DNA of 43,140 nt from Actinospica durhamensis. Lineage in GTDB: Bacteria; Actinomycetota; Actinomycetes; Streptomycetales; Catenulisporaceae. The stretch is from positions 1 to 43,140 of the forward strand of contig NZ_JAGSOG010000041.1 in assembly GCF_018139695.1 (NCBI RefSeq). The letters run 5' to 3'. Positions 7,754-15,880 of the stretch are shown here, in pieces; position 1 is the stretch's first letter; each line of letters starts with the position of its first letter. The notes beneath the pieces are model-generated. The model did no database searches. It saw only the letters and a list, made by a program, of their open reading frames with translations, and was not told the origin of the DNA. Both the position numbers and the translations under genes were made by a program.

Positions 7754-7781
7754 GCCCTCACGGATCCTGCGCCAAACAATG

Positions 7782-7810
7782 TGATCATCGGTCCGGCACG
7801 CGGCTAGAGT
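7782..7810 (+). promoter_or_regulatory. Candidate promoter of the EamA transporter gene
   Basis: TGATCA (7782-7787) and TAGAGT (7805-7810) are separated by 17 bp, about 50 bp before the start codon. The -35 is weak, the -10 good. Confidence 0.4.
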
Positions 7811-7861
7811 GGGCAGGCCGCCCGCGGCGCCCCACCTCGCCGACCCGACCCGGAGTCACCC

Positions 7862-8713
7862 ATGCCGCCGATTCTCGCCCTGATCGCCTCCGCGGTCTGG
7901 GGCAGCAGCGACTTCGCCGGCTCGATGCTCTCCCGGCGCTGGCCCTCCACGGCCGTGGTCTTCCTCGGCTCCAGCCTCGTCTTCGTCCTGCTCGTGCTCG
8001 GCGTGCCGCTGGTGCACCCGCCGTTCGGCGCCTACCAGCTCTACGGCTTCGGCGCGGGCCTGGCCGGCGCGAGCGCGCTCGCCTGCTTCTACGAGGCGAT
8101 GGCCGCCGGGCCGATGTCGCTGGTCGCGCCGCTGTCGGCGACGAGCGCGGCCGTGCCGGTGATCTGGGCCATCGCCCGCGGCGGCCGGGTGGACGCGCTG
8201 CAGGCCGCGGGCATCGTGCTCGCCTTCGTCGGCGTCGTGCTCGCCTCCGGGCCGGAACTGCGCGAAGGCAGCCTGGTCAGCCGCTCCACCCTGCTGTGCA
8301 CGCTCGTGTCCGCGATCGGCTTCGGGCTCTACTACATCTTCTTCGCCCTCGGCTCCGCCACCAGCGTCTACGGCACCCTGCTCTCCCAACGCGCCGCCGG
8401 CGTCCTGGTGCTCGCGCCGGTCGCGCTGCGCGGGCTGCGCACCGGCAAGGGCCCGCTGCGCGGTCTGGCCTTCAGCGCCGCCACCGTCGGCATGCTGCTC
8501 TACTGCAGCATCGGGGACGTGAGCGCGAACGGGCTCTACGGCCTGGCCACCCGGCACGCCGGGAGCGAACTGCCGGTGGTCATGGCGCTGTCCGGGCTCT
8601 ACCCCGTGGTCAGCACCCTGCTCGCGCGCGGCCTGCTCAAGGAGCGGCTGCGCCCGGTCCAGAACATCGGAATCCTCGCCGCGTTCACCGGAGTCCTCCT
8701 GCTCAACGCGTAG
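7862..8713 (+). CDS. EamA/DMT family transporter
   Basis: A 283-residue protein with ten hydrophobic segments arranged as two EamA repeats. The first begins PPILALIASAVWGSSDFAGSMLSRRW, the second SRSTLLCTLVSAIGFGLYYIFFALG, and each half ends in a helix like LQAAGIVLAFVGVVLASG or VQNIGILAAFTGVLLLNA. DMT transporters export metabolites, amino acids or drugs across the cytoplasmic membrane; the substrate is unknown here. ATG has GGAG six to seven bases upstream. It is monocistronic, between the Mrp operon and the O-methyltransferase. Confidence 0.9.
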   Translation: MPPILALIASAVWGSSDFAGSMLSRRWPSTAVVFLGSSLVFVLLVLGVPLVHPPFGAYQLYGFGAGLAGASALACFYEAMAAGPMSLVAPLSATSAAVPVIWAIARGGRVDALQAAGIVLAFVGVVLASGPELREGSLVSRSTLLCTLVSAIGFGLYYIFFALGSATSVYGTLLSQRAAGVLVLAPVALRGLRTGKGPLRGLAFSAATVGMLLYCSIGDVSANGLYGLATRHAGSELPVVMALSGLYPVVSTLLARGLLKERLRPVQNIGILAAFTGVLLLNA

Positions 8714-8722
8714 CCGTTTAAG

Positions 8723-8728
8723 TACACT
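8723..8728 (+). promoter_or_regulatory. -10 element, leaderless O-methyltransferase mRNA
   Basis: TACACT ends seven bases before the ATG at 8736 and no Shine-Dalgarno sequence is present, so the transcript probably begins at the start codon. Confidence 0.5.
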
Positions 8729-8735
8729 CCGACAC

Positions 8736-9410
8736 ATGACCGCGACCCCGGTACCGATCACCCCCGAGCTGCACACCTACCTCCTCGCCCACACCTCGCC
8801 CAGGGACGAGGTGCAGAACTGGCTGATCGAGCGCACGGCCGAACTCGGCGGCGTCGCCCGGATGCAGATCGCGCCGGAACAGGGGGTGCTGCTCACCATC
8901 CTGGCCCGGCTCACCCGCGCCGAGGTGGCCGTGGAGGTCGGCACGTTCACCGGGTACTCCTCGATCTGCATCGCCCGCGGCCTGGCCGAGGGCGGCCGGC
9001 TGATCTGCTGCGACATCAGCGAGCAGTGGACCGCGATCGCGCGCGAGGCCTGGAGCCGGGCCGGTGTGGCCGAGCGGATCGACCTGCGCATCGCCCCCGC
9101 GCTCGAGACCCTCGAGGCGCTGCCGGCCGGGGAGCACATCGACTTCGCGTTCGTGGACGCGGACAAGGAGCCGTACTGGGAGTATTACAGCGCTCTGATC
9201 ACCCGGCTGCGTCCGGGCGGGATCCTGGCGTTCGACAACACCTTCCGCAACGGCGACGTGGTCGACTCCCGCCGGGCCGGGGCCGGGCGGGGCGGAGACC
9301 CGGATCCGGGCGCCCTGCACGTGTTCAACGAGCGGCTGGTGGCGGACGAGCGGGTCGAGGTGGTCATGCTGCCGATCGCGGACGGGCTGACGGTGGCGCA
9401 GAAGCGGTAG
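8736..9410 (+). CDS. Class I SAM-dependent O-methyltransferase
   Basis: 224 residues, the usual length of the bacterial catechol/caffeoyl-CoA O-methyltransferase family (PF01596). SAM site: EVGTFTGYSSICIA (67-80) with the acidic residue in CCDISEQW (~93). Metal and catalytic site: FVDADKEPYWEYY (139-151), FDN (166-168) and a downstream N/D stretch. It should transfer a methyl group to a hydroxylated small molecule in the cytoplasm in a divalent-metal-dependent way; the substrate cannot be read from sequence. It is probably transcribed alone and leaderless. Confidence 0.92.
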   Translation: MTATPVPITPELHTYLLAHTSPRDEVQNWLIERTAELGGVARMQIAPEQGVLLTILARLTRAEVAVEVGTFTGYSSICIARGLAEGGRLICCDISEQWTAIAREAWSRAGVAERIDLRIAPALETLEALPAGEHIDFAFVDADKEPYWEYYSALITRLRPGGILAFDNTFRNGDVVDSRRAGAGRGGDPDPGALHVFNERLVADERVEVVMLPIADGLTVAQKR

Positions 9411-9459
9411 ACGGTGTCCGGGTTCAACCGTCGGTGCCACGCCTGTCGGAGGCGGCCGC

Positions 9460-9465
9460 TACGGT
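9460..9465 (+). promoter_or_regulatory. -10 element, leaderless ung mRNA
   Basis: TACGGT ends seven bases before the GTG at 9473; no ribosome-binding site is visible in the gap. Confidence 0.5.
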
Positions 9466-9472
9466 GGCCCCT

Positions 9473-10177
9473 GTGACTACCGAAGAGCTGACCGCGTCGA
9501 CCGATCTGCACCTGCCGCCGCTGCCCGAATCCTGGCGGCAGGCCCTCGGCGCGGAGACCGAGAAGCCGTACTACCGCGAGCTCGACGCCTTCGTCGCGGC
9601 CGAGCGCGCGGCGCACCAGGTCTTCCCGCCGCGTGAAGAGGTGTTCGCCGCGCTCGACGCCACCGCGTACCAGGACGTGCGGGTGGTGCTGCTCGGGCAG
9701 GACCCGTACCACGACGACGGCCAGGCGCACGGCCTGTGCTTCTCGGTGCGTCCCGGCGTGCGCGTGCCGCCGTCGCTGCGCAACATGTACAAGGAGCTCA
9801 ACGCGGACCTCGGCCTGCCGGTCCCGGTCGGCGGGGACCTGCGCCCGTGGACCAAGCAGGGCGTGCTGCTGCTCAACACGGTGCTCACGGTGCGCGCGCA
9901 CGAGGCCAACTCGCACAAGAAGCACGGCTGGGAGACCTTCACCGACGCGGTGATCCGGGCCGTGAGCGAGCGGGAGCAGCCGGTCGTGTTCGTGCTCTGG
10001 GGCGGCCCGGCCAAGACCAAGACGGCGCTGATCGACACCGCCAAGCACCGGGTCATAGAAGGCGTGCACCCCTCGCCGCTCTCGGCGAACAAGGGCTTCC
10101 ACGGCTCCCGGCCCTACTCCGCGGTCAACGCGGCGCTGGCCGAGCTCGGCTACCCGCCGGTGGACTGGACCCTGTGA
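9473..10177 (+). CDS. ung: Uracil-DNA glycosylase
   Basis: A 234-residue family 1 UDG that removes uracil from DNA as the first step of base-excision repair. Water-activating loop GQDPYHDDGQAHGLCFSV (catalytic Asp77); uracil-binding LLLNTVLTVRAHEANSHKKHGW; Leu-intercalation loop HPSPLSANKGFHGSRPYSAVN near the C-terminus. All key motifs are intact and the length is typical. GTG at 9473 is chosen because it follows a TACGGT -10 by seven bases and starts just before the family's N-terminal region; longer in-frame starts would run into the preceding gene. Confidence 0.97.
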   Translation: MTTEELTASTDLHLPPLPESWRQALGAETEKPYYRELDAFVAAERAAHQVFPPREEVFAALDATAYQDVRVVLLGQDPYHDDGQAHGLCFSVRPGVRVPPSLRNMYKELNADLGLPVPVGGDLRPWTKQGVLLLNTVLTVRAHEANSHKKHGWETFTDAVIRAVSEREQPVVFVLWGGPAKTKTALIDTAKHRVIEGVHPSPLSANKGFHGSRPYSAVNAALAELGYPPVDWTL

Positions 10178-10187
10178 GCTGAGGGCG

Positions 10188-10200
10188 CCGCCTTCGGCGG
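10188..10200 (+). terminator. Short hairpin after ung
   Basis: CCGCC-TTC-GGCGG, a 5-bp GC stem with a TTC loop, 10 bp past the ung stop. Weak on its own. Confidence 0.35.
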
Positions 10201-10275
10201 GGTGCGGCGCGCCCGGCCGCAGCCGGTCTCAACCGGCGAGCCCGTTCCCGCGTCTCTCCCGCCGGAGGTGTCACC

Positions 10276-10989
10276 ATGACCATGAGCAGGGGTCAGTTCG
10301 TCGCCGTGACGGTCGTGCTCGCCGCGGCCGTGATGGCCGGGGCCGGGTACTGGGCGTACTCGGCCGTCGCGGGTCCGTCCACGCCGCCGCAGGCCCGGCC
10401 GCCGGCCACCGGCTCCGTGACGAACCCGGGCGCGGGCGGCGGATCCTCCGTCACCGTGCCGACCTCGGCGAGCGGCGCGTCCCCGTCGGCCGCCGCCGGT
10501 GCGAGCGCCTCGGCCTCCGCGCCCACGTCCGGGACGCCCCAGTGCCTCAACGGCGACATCACGGTGAGCCTGGGCCAGGGCGGGGGCGCCGCCGGGCACA
10601 TCAGCGTCCTGCTGCTGTTCGCCAACGGCTCGGGACACCCCTGCTACCTGCACGGCTACCCGGGCGCCGAACTCGTGGACCCGAGCGGCACGCTGCCGCC
10701 GCTGGACGCGGTCAGGAAGCTGACCGGCTACATGGGCGGGGCCCAGGGGATGAGCGCGGCGCCGACGGTGACGCTGGCCGCCGGGCAGACCGTCTCGGCG
10801 GTGCTGGAGTGGACCGACGTCAGCTCCGGCTCGACCGCCTCCTGCTACACCGGGGCCGACAGCCTCGCGGTGACCCCGCCGAACTCGACCGCGGCCACGA
10901 AGCTCAGCCTCGGCTCCGGCGCGACGGTCTGCGGCGGGTTCGAGGTGCACCCGGTGCTCGCGGTGATCGGCAACACGCCGACCGGGTGA
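10276..10989 (+). CDS. Secreted or membrane-anchored DUF4232 protein
   Basis: 237 residues. An N-terminal hydrophobic segment (QFVAVTVVLAAAVMAGAGYWAY, ~7-29) acts as signal or anchor, followed by a Pro/Gly/Ser/Ala-rich linker to residue ~92. The C-terminal domain starts at CLNGDITVSLGQ and contains the DUF4232 hallmarks HPCYLHGYPGAELVD and CGGFEVHPV. Four Cys could form extracellular disulfides. DUF4232 domains are common in secreted actinobacterial proteins of unknown function. GGAGG lies six bases before the ATG. A hairpin directly after the stop separates it from the convergent VIT gene. Confidence 0.85.
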   Translation: MTMSRGQFVAVTVVLAAAVMAGAGYWAYSAVAGPSTPPQARPPATGSVTNPGAGGGSSVTVPTSASGASPSAAAGASASASAPTSGTPQCLNGDITVSLGQGGGAAGHISVLLLFANGSGHPCYLHGYPGAELVDPSGTLPPLDAVRKLTGYMGGAQGMSAAPTVTLAAGQTVSAVLEWTDVSSGSTASCYTGADSLAVTPPNSTAATKLSLGSGATVCGGFEVHPVLAVIGNTPTG

Positions 10990-11014
10990 GCCGGCCGCGG
11001 CGTCGCGCGCCGGC
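10990..11014. terminator. Bidirectional hairpin between DUF4232 gene and VIT transporter gene
   Basis: Outer stem GCCGGC (10990-10995)/GCCGGC (11009-11014) with inner stem CGCG-GCGT-CGCG and one bulged C. It starts at the base after the DUF4232 stop and lies 20 bp from the convergent stop, so it can serve both genes. Confidence 0.6.
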
Positions 11015-11033
11015 CTGGCGCCCTGGCCCGGTC

Positions 11034-11768
11034 TCAGCCTACGCTCGTGCCGATCAGGGTACCGATGAGGTAGGTCGCGCCGGCCGCGACGGCGGCGAGC
11101 CCCAGCTGGCGCACGGCGCTGAACCACACCGGACGCGACGTCAGCTTGCCGACGGCGCCGCCGCCGATCAGCGCGCCGAGCGCGGACAGCAGCAGGGCCA
11201 GCCAGAGCGCCTGCGCGCCGAACAGGTACGGGGCCAGCGGAATGATCGCGCCGAGGGTGAAGGAGGCGAACGAGGCCCCGGCCGCCGTCCACGGCGAGGG
11301 CAGGTCGTGCGGGTCCACCCCGAGTTCCTCGCGCACGTGCATCTTCAGGCCCTGGTCCGGCTGGGCCGAGATCTGCTCGACCACCTTGTGCGCCAGGTCC
11401 GGATCAACACCCTGCGCCACGAACGCGGCGGCCAGCTCCAGCCGCTCGCCTATCGGATTGCGCTTGAGCTCGTGCCGCTCCTTGGCCACCTCGGCCTGTA
11501 CCAGCTCGTTCTGCGAGGAGACCGAGACGTACTCGCCGGTGGCCATCGAGAAGGCGCCGGCCACCAGACCGGCGATGCCGGTCAGGGCGACCGTGTGCGC
11601 CGAGCCGCCGCCCGCGCCCACGCCGCTGATCAGCGAGACGTTGGTGACCAGGCCGTCCATCGCGCCGAACACGGCCGGGCGCAGCCAGCCGCCGGAGACG
11701 TCCCGGTGGTGGTGCGGCGGCGGGGGCCCCGGGTTGCGCGGGGGGTGCGGCTTGTCGGCGGCGGGCAC
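11034..11768 (-). CDS. VIT1/CCC1 family Fe2+/Mn2+ transporter
   Basis: 244 residues. A VIT-type core: first membrane segment region WLRPAVFGAMDGLVTNVSLISGVGAG, then TGIAGLVAGAFSMATGEYVSVSSQNEL, a cytoplasmic metal-binding helical hairpin rich in Glu/His (EVAKERHELKRNP ... HVREELGVDP), and three C-terminal helices (FTLGAIIPLAPYLFG, LWLALLLSALGALIGG, AAGATYLIGTLIG). The family moves Fe2+ or Mn2+ out of the cytosol in exchange for protons. GTG 11768 is preferred because GGGAG lies five bases upstream; the upstream GTG 11804 lacks a ribosome-binding site. An iron-box-like palindrome about 110 bp upstream suggests IdeR/DtxR control. Confidence 0.88.
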   Translation of the reverse strand: MPAADKPHPPRNPGPPPPHHHRDVSGGWLRPAVFGAMDGLVTNVSLISGVGAGGGSAHTVALTGIAGLVAGAFSMATGEYVSVSSQNELVQAEVAKERHELKRNPIGERLELAAAFVAQGVDPDLAHKVVEQISAQPDQGLKMHVREELGVDPHDLPSPWTAAGASFASFTLGAIIPLAPYLFGAQALWLALLLSALGALIGGGAVGKLTSRPVWFSAVRQLGLAAVAAGATYLIGTLIGTSVG

Positions 11769-11878
11769 AACGACTCCCGGTCGGTTCGAGGCGCGCGGCC
11801 GCACGCGCGGGGACGGAAAGACGGCCGGATGATCGCCACAGTAGCGTCAATAAGGCCTTCATTCAAAACTCGATGATA

Positions 11879-11897
11879 TAAGGAAAGCCTTACCTGA
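11879..11897. promoter_or_regulatory. Iron-box-like DtxR/IdeR operator
   Basis: TAAGGAAAGCCTTACCTGA agrees at 14 of 19 positions with the actinobacterial iron box TTAGGTTAGCCTAACCTAA. It overlaps an AT-rich stretch (TATCAT on the minus strand) suited to a -10 for the divergent VIT transporter gene. A second palindromic core AAGGCCTT lies at about 11852-11859. The fit of site and target (iron/manganese transporter) raises confidence. Confidence 0.6.
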
Positions 11898-12015
11898 TCG
11901 GCGTTTCCGTGTGATCTGTCGATAACGACGATAAAACCGCCGCGCCCATTCACCGCGATTCGCGCGGCCGGTCGGCGGGCCGGAAAACGGCTTGCCGAGC
12001 CCGCGCGGAGAGCGC

Positions 12016-12021
12016 CAGGAT
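12016..12021 (+). promoter_or_regulatory. -10 element, leaderless dinB-type mRNA
   Basis: CAGGAT (one change from TAGGAT) ends seven bases before ATG 12029; no Shine-Dalgarno sequence. Confidence 0.4.
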
Positions 12022-12028
12022 CACCGTC

Positions 12029-12577
12029 ATGAGCCATCGCAGAGCTGACATGTTCCTCGAACCGGACTCCGACACCCGCGCCGAACCGCCGACTCGCGGC
12101 GGCGAACTCGACACCCTGACCGGATTCCTGCGCTGGCAACGCGAGACCTTCGCGCTCAAATGTTCGGGGCTCGACGCCGGGCAACTCGCCCGCCGCGCGG
12201 TGGAGCCCTCGACCCTCTCGCTGCTCGGGCTGCTGCGCCACCTCGCCGACGTCGAACGCGGCTGGTTCCGGGTCACCCTGGCCGGGCAGGACGCGCCCGC
12301 GCACTTCGTCACCGGGGACGACGGCGAGTTCACCGGCGCGCTGCCCGACCCCGGGATCGTGGCCGAGGCGTGGGCGAGGTGGCACGCGGAAGTCGACTTC
12401 GCCGAGCGGTTCGTGGCCGAGGCGCCGGACCTGGACGCCGTGGGCAGGACGCCGGACGCGTGGCGCGGCCCGATGTCGCTGCGCTGGGTGCTGACCCACA
12501 TGATCGAGGAGTACGCGCGGCACAACGGCCACGCGGATCTGCTGCGGGAGCGGATCGACGGACGGCTCGGGCAGTAG
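12029..12577 (+). CDS. DinB/DUF664 family protein
   Basis: A 182-residue four-helix-bundle protein of the DinB/DUF664 family: LDTLTGFLRWQRETFALKCSGLD, STLSLLGLLRHLADVERGWFR with the first metal-ligand-type His at ~71, and the C-terminal LTHMIEEYARHNGHADLLRE that carries the other His ligands. Related actinobacterial enzymes are metal-dependent thiol transferases using mycothiol (family knowledge); which substrate applies here is unknown. It is monocistronic and probably leaderless. Confidence 0.88.
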   Translation: MSHRRADMFLEPDSDTRAEPPTRGGELDTLTGFLRWQRETFALKCSGLDAGQLARRAVEPSTLSLLGLLRHLADVERGWFRVTLAGQDAPAHFVTGDDGEFTGALPDPGIVAEAWARWHAEVDFAERFVAEAPDLDAVGRTPDAWRGPMSLRWVLTHMIEEYARHNGHADLLRERIDGRLGQ

Positions 12578-12695
12578 GCGCCGGAGGTCCACCCACTGCG
12601 TCATCGAGCCCGAATACGACCGGGATGAGAGCCCGGACCGAGGCCGGCACCGCGGCCGGGACGCGCCGCCGCGCGAATCAGCCCGCGCAGACGTC

Positions 12696-12724
12696 TTGAC
12701 AGCCCGACAGGTCTAGTCCAATCT
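12696..12724 (+). promoter_or_regulatory. Chitinase gene promoter
   Basis: TTGACA (12696-12701), 17-bp spacer, CAATCT (12719-12724). The spacer is occupied by the DasR-like site, so repressor and RNA polymerase would compete. Confidence 0.6.
12707..12722. promoter_or_regulatory. DasR-responsive (dre) element
   Basis: ACAGGTCTAGTCCAAT matches the DasR consensus ACTGGTCTAGACCACT at 13 of 16 positions and sits between -35 and -10 of the chitinase gene. A second CTAGTCC lies 17 bp downstream (12730-12736), recalling the direct repeats known in Streptomyces chitinase promoters. DasR is the GntR-type repressor released by glucosamine-6-phosphate. Confidence 0.75.
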
Positions 12725-12799
12725 CCCCACTAGTCCCTGCTCCGGAGCGGGCGCACCGCCACCCACCGTGCTCTTTTCGTGCTGCCCTGGAGTCCCCCC

Positions 12800-14377
12800 A
12801 TGCCGCTGAAACCACCCCGCAAGCCGCGTCCACAGCCACTGTCCTCGGCTCGACGCGCCGTTCTCGCCGCGGTCACCGCCCTGGCGCTGGCCGTGACCAC
12901 CGGTCTTGCCGCCGTCGTGCTCTCCGCCTCCCCGGCGATGGCCGCGACGACGAACCTGTTGTCCAACCCGGGGTTCGAGTCCGGGACCCTGTCCGGCTGG
13001 ACCTGCGACGCGGGCACCGGAGCGGTGGTCACCTCGCCCGTGCATTCGGGGTCTTATGCGCTGGAGGGCACGCCCTCGTCGTCGGACGACGCGCAGTGCA
13101 CGCAGACGGTCTCGGTCCTCGCGAACACCTCGTACACGCTCTCGGGCTACGTCGAGGGCTCGTACGTGTACATCGGGGTGACCAGTGGGACGGACACGTG
13201 GACGCCGAGTGCGACCAGCTATTCCCAGTTGAGCGTGACGTTCACGACCGGGGCGTCGCAGACCTCGGTGCAGGTGTACGTACACGGGTGGTACGCGCAG
13301 CCGGCCTACTACGCGGATGACCTGGCGCTGACCGGACCGGCCGGGGCGAGTTCCTCCGCGTCGGCGAGCGCTTCCGCATCGAAGTCGCCGACGCCGACGC
13401 CGTCGGCCTCCGCGTCCGCCAGTGCCTCCCCGTCCGCGAGCGCGTCCGCGTCCGCCTCGGCGAGCCCGACCAGCTCCGTGACCAGCCCGCCCGGCGGCCT
13501 GAACTGGAAGGTCGCGCCCTACATCGACATCACGGCGTCCACCCCGACCCTGCTGCAGATCGAGCAGGCCACCGGCCAGAAGACGTTCACGCTCGCGTTC
13601 CTGCTCGGCAGCAGTGCGGGCTGCGTCCCGGAGTGGGGCGGCACCATCGCGCTGACCGACTCGCGCATCATCGGTGAGATCGACGCGCTGCGGGCGGCCG
13701 GCGGTGACGTCGCGGTCTCCTTCGGCGGCGCCGAGGGGCCGTACCTGGAGACGACCTGTTCCAGCGAATCGCAGCTCGAGGCGGCGTACCAGACCATCGT
13801 GAGCACGTTGAAGGTCACCCACCTCGACTTCGACATGGAGGCGGCCACCAACACCTCCGAGGTGAACCAGGCGATCGCGCAGGTCCAGGCGGCCAACCCC
13901 GGCCTGGTGATCTCCTACACGCTCGAGGTCCAGGCGGCCACCTACGGCCTGACCCCCGCGCTCGGCGTGCAGGTACTGCAGAACGCGGTCTCCGAGGGCG
14001 TGAAGGTCGGCATCGTCAACCCGATGACCATGGACTTCGCGCCCGACGGGGACTGGGGCACCTCGGTGATCGAGGCGGCCGAGTCCACCGAGGCGCAGAT
14101 GGCCACGATCTGGCCGAGCGACACCACCGCCCAGCTGTACGCGATGCTCGGGGTGACTCCGATGATCGGCGACAACGACACCGGCCCGGTGTTCACCATC
14201 GCCGACGCGCAGGAGCTGGTCTCCTGGGCGCAGAGCGAGCACATCGGGCGCCTGGCGTTCTGGTCCGAGGGCCGGGACAACGGCGGCTGCCCGAGCGGCG
14301 GGGTCTCCCCGACCTGTAGCGGGATCTCCCAGTCGAGCTTCCAGTTCACCTCGATATTCGCCGGGTTCACCGGCTGA
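12800..14377 (+). CDS. Secreted chitinase-like GH18 protein with N-terminal carbohydrate-binding module
   Basis: 525 residues. Signal peptide (RRAVLAAVTALALAVTTGLAAVVLSASPAMA, cut after ~50). A CBM4/9-like jelly-roll module starts LLSNPGFESGTLSGWTC and runs to ~182. A Ser-Ala/Thr-Pro low-complexity linker (~185-230) leads to a GH18 TIM barrel beginning WKVAPYIDIT. The catalytic strand reads HLDFDMEAA (~341-348), matching DxxDxDxE with Glu as proton donor; SFGG is also present. It should cleave chitin or a related GlcNAc polymer outside the cell. ATG 12800 has GGAG seven bases upstream. The dre-like site supports the chitinolytic role. Confidence 0.9.
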   Translation: MPLKPPRKPRPQPLSSARRAVLAAVTALALAVTTGLAAVVLSASPAMAATTNLLSNPGFESGTLSGWTCDAGTGAVVTSPVHSGSYALEGTPSSSDDAQCTQTVSVLANTSYTLSGYVEGSYVYIGVTSGTDTWTPSATSYSQLSVTFTTGASQTSVQVYVHGWYAQPAYYADDLALTGPAGASSSASASASASKSPTPTPSASASASASPSASASASASASPTSSVTSPPGGLNWKVAPYIDITASTPTLLQIEQATGQKTFTLAFLLGSSAGCVPEWGGTIALTDSRIIGEIDALRAAGGDVAVSFGGAEGPYLETTCSSESQLEAAYQTIVSTLKVTHLDFDMEAATNTSEVNQAIAQVQAANPGLVISYTLEVQAATYGLTPALGVQVLQNAVSEGVKVGIVNPMTMDFAPDGDWGTSVIEAAESTEAQMATIWPSDTTAQLYAMLGVTPMIGDNDTGPVFTIADAQELVSWAQSEHIGRLAFWSEGRDNGGCPSGGVSPTCSGISQSSFQFTSIFAGFTG

Positions 14378-14427
14378 CCTGCGCTGATGCGGGCCGGTCG
14401 AGTTTCGGGTTTCACCGCGCGGCGACG

Positions 14428-14433
14428 TATCCT
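14428..14433 (+). promoter_or_regulatory. -10 element, leaderless sirtuin mRNA
   Basis: TATCCT ends six bases before ATG 14440 with no Shine-Dalgarno sequence between. Confidence 0.5.
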
Positions 14434-14439
14434 GCCGGT

Positions 14440-15333
14440 ATGCGCGTGCGACCCCTTCTCGACTGGCCCGACAGCGCGGCGTCGGGTCAAGGAGCGGACG
14501 CCGGCCCGGCCGCGGCTGCCCTCGACGAGGTGGCCCGGCTGCTCGAGCAGGGCCCGGTGGCCGTGCTCAGCGGCGCCGGCCTGTCCACCGACTCCGGCAT
14601 CCCGGACTACCGCGGCGTCACCGGCACCCTGCGCCGGCACACGCCGATGACCTACCAGGAGTTCGTCTCCAGCGAGCTCGGCCGGCGCCGTTACTGGGCC
14701 CGCAGCCACCTCGGCTGGCGTACCATCACCGGCGCCCGCCCGAACTCCGGCCACGCCGCGGTGGCGGCTCTCGGCGCGAGCGGCCACGTGGCGGGCGTGA
14801 TCACGCAGAACGTGGACGGGCTGCACACCGCCGCGGGCACCCGCGACCCGATCGAGCTGCACGGCTCGCTCGCCCGGGTGATCTGCCTGGACTGCCACAG
14901 CCTCAGCACCCGCGAGGCGCTCGACCTGCGGCTGCGCCGGGCCAACCCGGACTTCCAGGACCTGGCCGCGAGCCGGATCAACCCGGACGGCGACGTCGAA
15001 CTCGATGACGACGCGGTGGCGGGCTTCGATTTCGTCCCCTGCGACGTGTGCGGCGGGATGCTCAAGCCGGACGTGGTGTTCTTCGGCGAGAACGTGCCCA
15101 AGCCGAAGGTGGCCCGGTGCTACGCGCTCGTCGACGACGCGCACGCGGTGCTGGTGCTCGGCTCGTCCCTGACCGTGATGTCCGGCCTGCGCTTCGTCCG
15201 GTACGCGGCCAAGGCGGCCAAGCCCGTCGCGATCATCAACCAGGGCCCCACCCGCGGCGACGCGCACGCCGCGGTCCGCCTCGAGGCGCCGCTCGGCCCG
15301 ACGCTGACGGCCCTGGCCGCGCGCCTCGCCTGA
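14440..15333 (+). CDS. Sirtuin, NAD+-dependent protein deacylase
   Basis: 297 residues, SIR2 family. NAD-binding GAGLSTDSGIPDYRG (45-59), TQNVDGLH (122-129), catalytic His in ELHGSL (~141), zinc Cys pairs CLDC (149/152) and CDVC (201/204), and the C-terminal GSSLTVMSG and IINQGPT nucleotide loops. The GIPDYRG variant and layout resemble the class II (SIRT4-like) branch. It would remove acyl groups from lysines in the cytoplasm, making nicotinamide and O-acyl-ADP-ribose. It is convergent with the Nudix gene, with only six bases between stops. Confidence 0.95.
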   Translation: MRVRPLLDWPDSAASGQGADAGPAAAALDEVARLLEQGPVAVLSGAGLSTDSGIPDYRGVTGTLRRHTPMTYQEFVSSELGRRRYWARSHLGWRTITGARPNSGHAAVAALGASGHVAGVITQNVDGLHTAAGTRDPIELHGSLARVICLDCHSLSTREALDLRLRRANPDFQDLAASRINPDGDVELDDDAVAGFDFVPCDVCGGMLKPDVVFFGENVPKPKVARCYALVDDAHAVLVLGSSLTVMSGLRFVRYAAKAAKPVAIINQGPTRGDAHAAVRLEAPLGPTLTALAARLA

Positions 15334-15339
15334 CGTGAC

Positions 15340-15813
15340 TCAGGGCTGCGCGTACCAGGTCTCCTGCGCACCCTCGAGGTGGCGCCGGACACAGCCCTCC
15401 TGCCGGGCCGGGAGCGCCGGCAGGTCCTCGGGCGCGAACCAGCCCACGTCCACCGACTCGTCGTCGTTCACGCGCGCTTCGCCGGACACGGCCCGGCACA
15501 GGAAGGCCACGTCCATGTACACGGCCTGATCCCCGTTGGCATGCCGCATCCGCGGGGTGCTCTCCACCGCGATGACCCGCTCGATCTGCGCGACCACGCC
15601 GGTCTCCTCGAGGATCTCGCGCACGATCCCGGCTCCCGGCTGCTCGCCGGGTTCCAGACAGCCGGTCACCAGCGCCCACTGCAGGTTGTCGGCGCGGCGC
15701 ACCAGCAGGATCCGGCCGGCCTCGTCGAGCACCAGGCCGGTGACTCCGGGCAGCCACAGCAGATCCTGGCCGATCTTCTCACGCAGGGTCAGGATGAACT
15801 CGGGAATCGGCAC
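15340..15813 (-). CDS. Nudix hydrolase
   Basis: 157 residues with a complete Nudix box at residues 51-73: GCLEPGE, seven residues, then REILEETGV, giving GX5EX7REUXEEXGU with all Mg2+-binding Glu in place. It should hydrolyse a nucleoside diphosphate linked to another moiety; the N-terminal LLVRRADNLQWALVTG is typical of MutT-like house-cleaning enzymes. GTG start with AGGAGG eight bases upstream. It is divergent from the galM gene. Confidence 0.93.
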   Translation of the reverse strand: MPIPEFILTLREKIGQDLLWLPGVTGLVLDEAGRILLVRRADNLQWALVTGCLEPGEQPGAGIVREILEETGVVAQIERVIAVESTPRMRHANGDQAVYMDVAFLCRAVSGEARVNDDESVDVGWFAPEDLPALPARQEGCVRRHLEGAQETWYAQP

Positions 15814-15880
15814 GACCGCGGCCTCCTACACTTGCCCATGAAGTAGAGCGAATGATCGATCTCGTCCCGAGGAGACTAAC

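Noticed and set aside
13350-13490. Repetitive Ser/Ala-coding DNA in the chitinase (and 35240-35330 in the cellulase) as possible repeat elements
   Set aside because: Irregular low-complexity codons for flexible inter-domain linkers typical of secreted glycoside hydrolases, not mobile or array repeats.
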